DNA from: Thermodesulfobacteriota bacterium
Lineage (GTDB): Bacteria; Desulfobacterota; Dissulfuribacteria; Dissulfuribacterales; UBA3076
NCBI GenBank assembly: GCA_003645605.1
Contig: QNAY01000037.1
Span: 1 to 8,585 of the forward strand
Length of the DNA: 8,585 nt
Reading direction: 5' to 3'
Position 1 is the stretch's first letter; every line of letters starts with the position of its first letter. The notes under the pieces were generated by a model that was not told the DNA's origin, ran no database searches, and saw only the letters and a program-made list of their open reading frames with translations. The position numbers and the translations under genes were made by a program. Below, piece after piece: positions 6,463 to 8,585 of the stretch.

Positions 6463-6482
6463 GATTTGTTCCGAGTTTTTTT
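6428..6482 (+). terminator. Weak candidate intrinsic terminator for dgt
   Basis: ACTCGCGGA (6428-6436) can pair with TCCGAGT (6470-6476), leaving one bulged C, and is followed by a run of T to 6482. The loop is about 33 bases, long for an efficient terminator. It overlaps the dgt stop and the 3' end of the SDR gene, the only place a terminator could fit between these convergent genes. The opposite strand has no T-run, so it would act only on dgt transcripts. Confidence 0.25.
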
Positions 6483-7346
6483 AACAGCGCCTTCCGGTGA
6501 AACAGGACCTCCAAAGGTGGGTTCACCAGGTTCGACAACTCCCTTGGGCATAGAGACCGCCTTATCCCCCCCCAAAATATAGCCACCGTCCATCCGTATG
6601 GTTGACCCGGTCATGAAACTTGCGTCAAAGACCAGCAAGCGTACCATTTTTGCCACCTCTTCAACCCTTCCGGTACGCTGCAAAAGAGTATGATCAAGTA
6701 TGGCCTTTTGTTTTTCAGTACTCATCACCTCCCAACCCCTGGTGCGCGGTCCATGACGCGTCTCAACAAAGCCCAGCATGAGTTCATTGACCCGTACTTC
6801 AGGGGCACCCTGTCTTGCCCATGCCTCAGTAAGGGACTGGATGGCCCTGTTTGACAGCGAGTAGCAGTCATTAAACACCAGACCCGCCGGTCCACTTCTT
6901 CCTACCAGTCCGGCTATGGAGGAAATATTGACCACGACTCCATTCCCCTGGGTCTTCAGGATTGGTAAAACTTCCTCAAAGAGGTACCGTTTAGCAGTCA
7001 CAGTGGTTTTGAACTCCAGGTTCCACTGTTCCGGCACATACGGGCCGTGAACTACAGGCCAACCGCCCCTTTCTATGTTGTTGATCAATATATCCAGATG
7101 CCCAAAGCGGTCCTGAACGGTGTGAATCACCCTTTTTACGTCTTTATGACAAGTAAGGTCGGCCGGAACGGCATGGTAATCAACGCCTGTTTCCTTCATA
7201 TGCCTATGCATACTCTCAAGGCTGTCCAGCCAGTCGTGATAAGGCAAAACACATTTAACCTCTGAACGGGATAGCTCAAGGGCTATGGCAAGGCCAATGC
7301 CTTTTATGGCACCGGTAACAATGGCAACTTTGTTTTCGGATTCCAT
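6459..7346 (-). CDS. Short-chain dehydrogenase/reductase family protein with altered active site
   Basis: NAD(P)-dependent Rossmann-fold oxidoreductase of the FabG-like SDR family, cytoplasmic, 295 aa, substrate unknown. The cofactor loop is TGAIKGIG (11-18) and the usual acidic turn is PADLT (61-65). The NNAG motif reads NNIE (89-92). The catalytic serine region is VVNISSIAG (138-146), followed by the tyrosine Y162 in CYSLSN. In the normal YxxxK motif the lysine follows four residues on; here that residue is N166 (codon AAC). The spacing from serine to tyrosine is about 19 residues instead of 13. The cofactor-proximal GSTIRMDGGYILGG end (247-260) is typical, followed by a 35-residue Pro/Gly/Lys-rich tail not normal for FabG. 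The fold looks intact but catalysis may be lost or changed. The start ATG has GAGGA 9 bases upstream and a good promoter further up. The gene is convergent with dgt and divergent from the YkgJ gene. Confidence 0.9.
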   Translation of the reverse strand: MESENKVAIVTGAIKGIGLAIALELSRSEVKCVLPYHDWLDSLESMHRHMKETGVDYHAVPADLTCHKDVKRVIHTVQDRFGHLDILINNIERGGWPVVHGPYVPEQWNLEFKTTVTAKRYLFEEVLPILKTQGNGVVVNISSIAGLVGRSGPAGLVFNDCYSLSNRAIQSLTEAWARQGAPEVRVNELMLGFVETRHGPRTRGWEVMSTEKQKAILDHTLLQRTGRVEEVAKMVRLLVFDASFMTGSTIRMDGGYILGGDKAVSMPKGVVEPGEPTFGGPVSPEGAVKKTRNKS

Positions 7347-7355
7347 AGATAATTG

Positions 7356-7360
7356 TCCTC
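7356..7360 (-). promoter_or_regulatory. Ribosome binding site for the SDR gene
   Basis: The minus strand reads GAGGA here, 9 bases before the ATG at 7346. This supports that start, which also places the TGAxxxGIG cofactor loop at its normal position from residue 11. Confidence 0.65.
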
Positions 7361-7418
7361 GGCAATAAAACAGAATAATGGTGTAAGCCGCATACTACTT
7401 GTTTATCCCTGTAACGCG

Positions 7419-7448
7419 ATTATAGTAATATACAAAGCCGTTTGTAAA
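7419..7448 (-). promoter_or_regulatory. Sigma-70 type promoter for the SDR gene
   Basis: On the minus strand TTTACA (7448-7443, 5 of 6 matches to TTGACA) and a perfect TATAAT (7424-7419) are separated by 18 bases. The predicted transcription start is near 7412, giving a leader of about 65 bases that contains the GAGGA ribosome binding site. The -35 hexamer lies only 8 bases from the 5' end of repeat copy 2, so insertion of the repeat left this promoter just intact. Confidence 0.5.
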
Positions 7449-7455
7449 ATTCCGG

Positions 7456-7617
7456 GTAAGCGTTCACAGGGCACCGCATCTGCTTTGTTGTCGGGCACTT
7501 GAAGTACAGGGAGTACGTCTGCGTACTCGTACGCCTTGCATCTGCAGCACCCTGCAAACGCTTACAGTTCAGTAGATTGCGGTAAAACGTGCGTTGTAAT
7601 CCCGTGAACGGTTACAA
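7456..7617 (+). repeat. Dispersed structured repeat, copy 2
   Basis: Same element and orientation as at 2961-3121, with the same length and no gaps. Its first bases differ (GGGTAAGCG in place of TTGTAAGCG), so the left tip is eroded. The big arms GTAAGCGTTCACAGGG (7456-7471) and CCCTGCAAACGCTTAC (7551-7566) now carry two adjacent mismatches. The central hairpin is the best of the three: GAGTACG, loop TCTG, CGTACTC at 7511-7528, seven perfect pairs. The right tip is intact: CCCGTGAACGGTTACAA at 7601-7617 is a near-complement of the left tip of copy 3. It also folds locally as TTGTAA (7594-7599) with TTACAA (7612-7617), plus CCG/CGG around a TGAA loop. This copy fills most of the non-coding part of the divergent 297-base gap 7347-7643, whose remainder is the SDR promoter and leader. 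It ends 26 bases before the YkgJ-family start. Confidence 0.93.
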
Positions 7618-7628
7618 TTTCGGATTGT

Positions 7629-7632
7629 GAGG
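7629..7632 (+). promoter_or_regulatory. Ribosome binding site for the YkgJ-family gene
   Basis: GAGG (followed by AAA) lies 11 bases before the ATG at 7644. The local text, GGATTGTGAGGAAA, resembles GGTTTGGAGGAAA before manC. In both places it follows the repeat's right tip at a similar distance. Confidence 0.5.
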
Positions 7633-7643
7633 AAAGCCAAGTT

Positions 7644-8453
7644 ATGCGTGTACAAAAAGGAAAAAATGATTTGATAGCCCCTGTTCAAATGGATATTAAC
7701 AGCACATTCACCTTTGCCTGTGAAAAAGAAATGGCCTGCTTTACTCAGTGCTGCAAGGATGCTCATATCATGCTGACTCCATGCGACGTAATCCGCATGA
7801 AACAGAGACTGGGCCTATCTTCAGATGAATTTCTTCAAATTTATACAACCCTTGGATATATTGAGAAAACAGATCTGCCGATCCCTGTTATGAAGATGCT
7901 GGAAGACGAGAAAAAGACCTGTCCTTTTCTGGTTGAGTCAGGGTGCGGCATATATGAGGATCGCCCACTGACATGCAGGTATTATCCTTTAAGTGCCGGG
8001 ATGTTCCACAACAGGGACCTGAATTCTGATAAACATTTTTTTGCCCTGGTGAAGGAAAGCCGCTGTCTTGGACATGATCTCGGCAGGGAACTCACAATAG
8101 AGGAATGGCGTAAAGACCAGGGTATCATTCCCTACGATGAGACAAATATCGGCTGGACAGAGATGATCCTCAAGCGCAAATCCCTGGGTCCGTTCGTTAC
8201 CATTCCTGAAAAAACGCTTCAGATGTTCTTTATGGGTTGCTACAATGTGGATCGATTTCGTCGTTTTGTGTTCGACAGCCTGTTCCTCAACGTATATATC
8301 GTTTCGGAAGAAAGGAAGAAGAAAATTTTAGAAGACGATCTGGCGATGCTTGGTCTTGCTTTTGATTGGCTGAAGACTACTCTAATGGGGGAAGGCAAGT
8401 TGGAAATCAGGGAACAGGTAGCTGAAACAAATCCAGTAGAGGTTGATGCCTAG
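7644..8453 (+). CDS. YkgJ-family cysteine-cluster protein
   Basis: Cytoplasmic-looking 269-aa protein of the YkgJ (CxxxCxxCC) family, thought to bind zinc or an iron-sulfur centre through conserved cysteines. No defined reaction is established for most members. The cluster is seen as C26, C32, C36-C37 (in FACEKEMACFTQCC), then C93 in CPFL, C101, and C111 in the hallmark CGIYEDRPLTCRYYPLS (101-117). Further cysteines are C47, C141 and C199. There is no signal peptide or membrane span. The C-terminal 100 residues (about 170-269) are charged and helical-looking, with no motif I know. The start ATG has a GAGG upstream. The gene stands alone between two direct copies of the dispersed repeat and is divergent from the SDR gene, so context gives no pathway. 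No terminator is seen after it, only repeat copy 3. Confidence 0.9.
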   Translation: MRVQKGKNDLIAPVQMDINSTFTFACEKEMACFTQCCKDAHIMLTPCDVIRMKQRLGLSSDEFLQIYTTLGYIEKTDLPIPVMKMLEDEKKTCPFLVESGCGIYEDRPLTCRYYPLSAGMFHNRDLNSDKHFFALVKESRCLGHDLGRELTIEEWRKDQGIIPYDETNIGWTEMILKRKSLGPFVTIPEKTLQMFFMGCYNVDRFRRFVFDSLFLNVYIVSEERKKKILEDDLAMLGLAFDWLKTTLMGEGKLEIREQVAETNPVEVDA

Positions 8454-8480
8454 GAACGTACAATAAATAACTTGAACAAA

Positions 8481-8585
8481 TTGTAAGCGTTCACAGGGCA
8501 CCGCATCTGCTTTGTTGTCGGGCACTTGAAGTACAGGGAGTACGTCTGCGTACCCGTACGCCTCGCATCTGCAGCACCCTGTAAA
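8481..8585 (+). repeat. Dispersed structured repeat, copy 3 (cut by the window end)
   Basis: It begins TTGTAAGCGTTCACAGGG, 28 bases after the YkgJ-family stop, and runs to the last base, covering about the first 105 of some 160 bases. Over the shared part I count only three differences from copy 2, so these two are closer to each other than to copy 1. The central hairpin GTACG-TCTG-CGTAC sits at 8540-8553, and the four GTAC tetramers are kept. The right-hand arm is cut after CCCTGTAAA. If the family pattern holds, a third arm unit, and perhaps a ribosome binding site and gene start, should follow shortly beyond the window. Confidence 0.92.

Noticed and set aside
7590..7600. Outward promoter inside the repeat (TGTAAT as -10)
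   Set aside because: It matches TATAAT at 5 of 6, but no acceptable -35 is found at 16-18 bases in any copy.
7569..7766. Minus-strand reading frame of 65 codons over repeat copy 2 and the YkgJ-gene start
   Set aside because: It overlaps a well-supported gene and repeat DNA, and its protein shows no family features.
2961..8585. CRISPR array
   Set aside because: Only three repeats of about 160 bp separated by kilobases with genes between; no short regular spacers and no cas genes.

Overview
This 8.6 kb bacterial stretch looks like chromosome from an anaerobic Desulfobacterota-type (former Deltaproteobacteria) organism. The inference rests on family style only: a GspE/PilB-like ATPase, a long CDP-alcohol phosphatidyltransferase, a type-2 dGTPase and a YkgJ cysteine-cluster protein, in medium-GC DNA with dispersed structured repeats. 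No rRNA or other phylogenetic marker is present, so the assignment is tentative.

Layout. At 1-246 lies the tail of a decayed transposase that enters from outside the window. A gspE/pilB-type secretion ATPase runs leftward (2009 to 270) from a 115-215 bp divergent region holding a TATAAT box and a small CAGAT tandem motif. Rightward follow rsmE (2224-3009), repeat copy 1, manC (3150-4238), a CDP-alcohol phosphatidyltransferase overlapping manC by one base (4238-5302), and a dGTPase gene (5356-6462) with its own apparent promoter. A leftward SDR oxidoreductase gene (7346-6459) converges on dgt and overlaps it by 4 bp. Repeat copy 2 lies between the divergent SDR gene and a rightward YkgJ-family gene (7644-8453). 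Repeat copy 3 begins 28 bp after that gene and runs off the window end.

The protein genes are mostly housekeeping or envelope functions: rRNA modification, GDP-mannose supply, phospholipid head-group transfer, dNTP hydrolysis and pilus or secretion assembly. They do not form one obvious pathway. The manC/phosphatidyltransferase pair is translationally coupled and fits cell-envelope synthesis.

The most notable non-gene content is a dispersed repeat of about 160 bp, present three times in the same orientation. It has a 17-bp inverted arm, a central GTAC-rich hairpin and a third related terminal unit. Copies 1 and 2 both end 26-30 bp before a start codon (manC and the YkgJ gene). Copy 1 also supplies the last 15 codons and the stop codon of rsmE. 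It may be a miniature mobile element, a REP/BIME-like family, or a mobile 5' leader.
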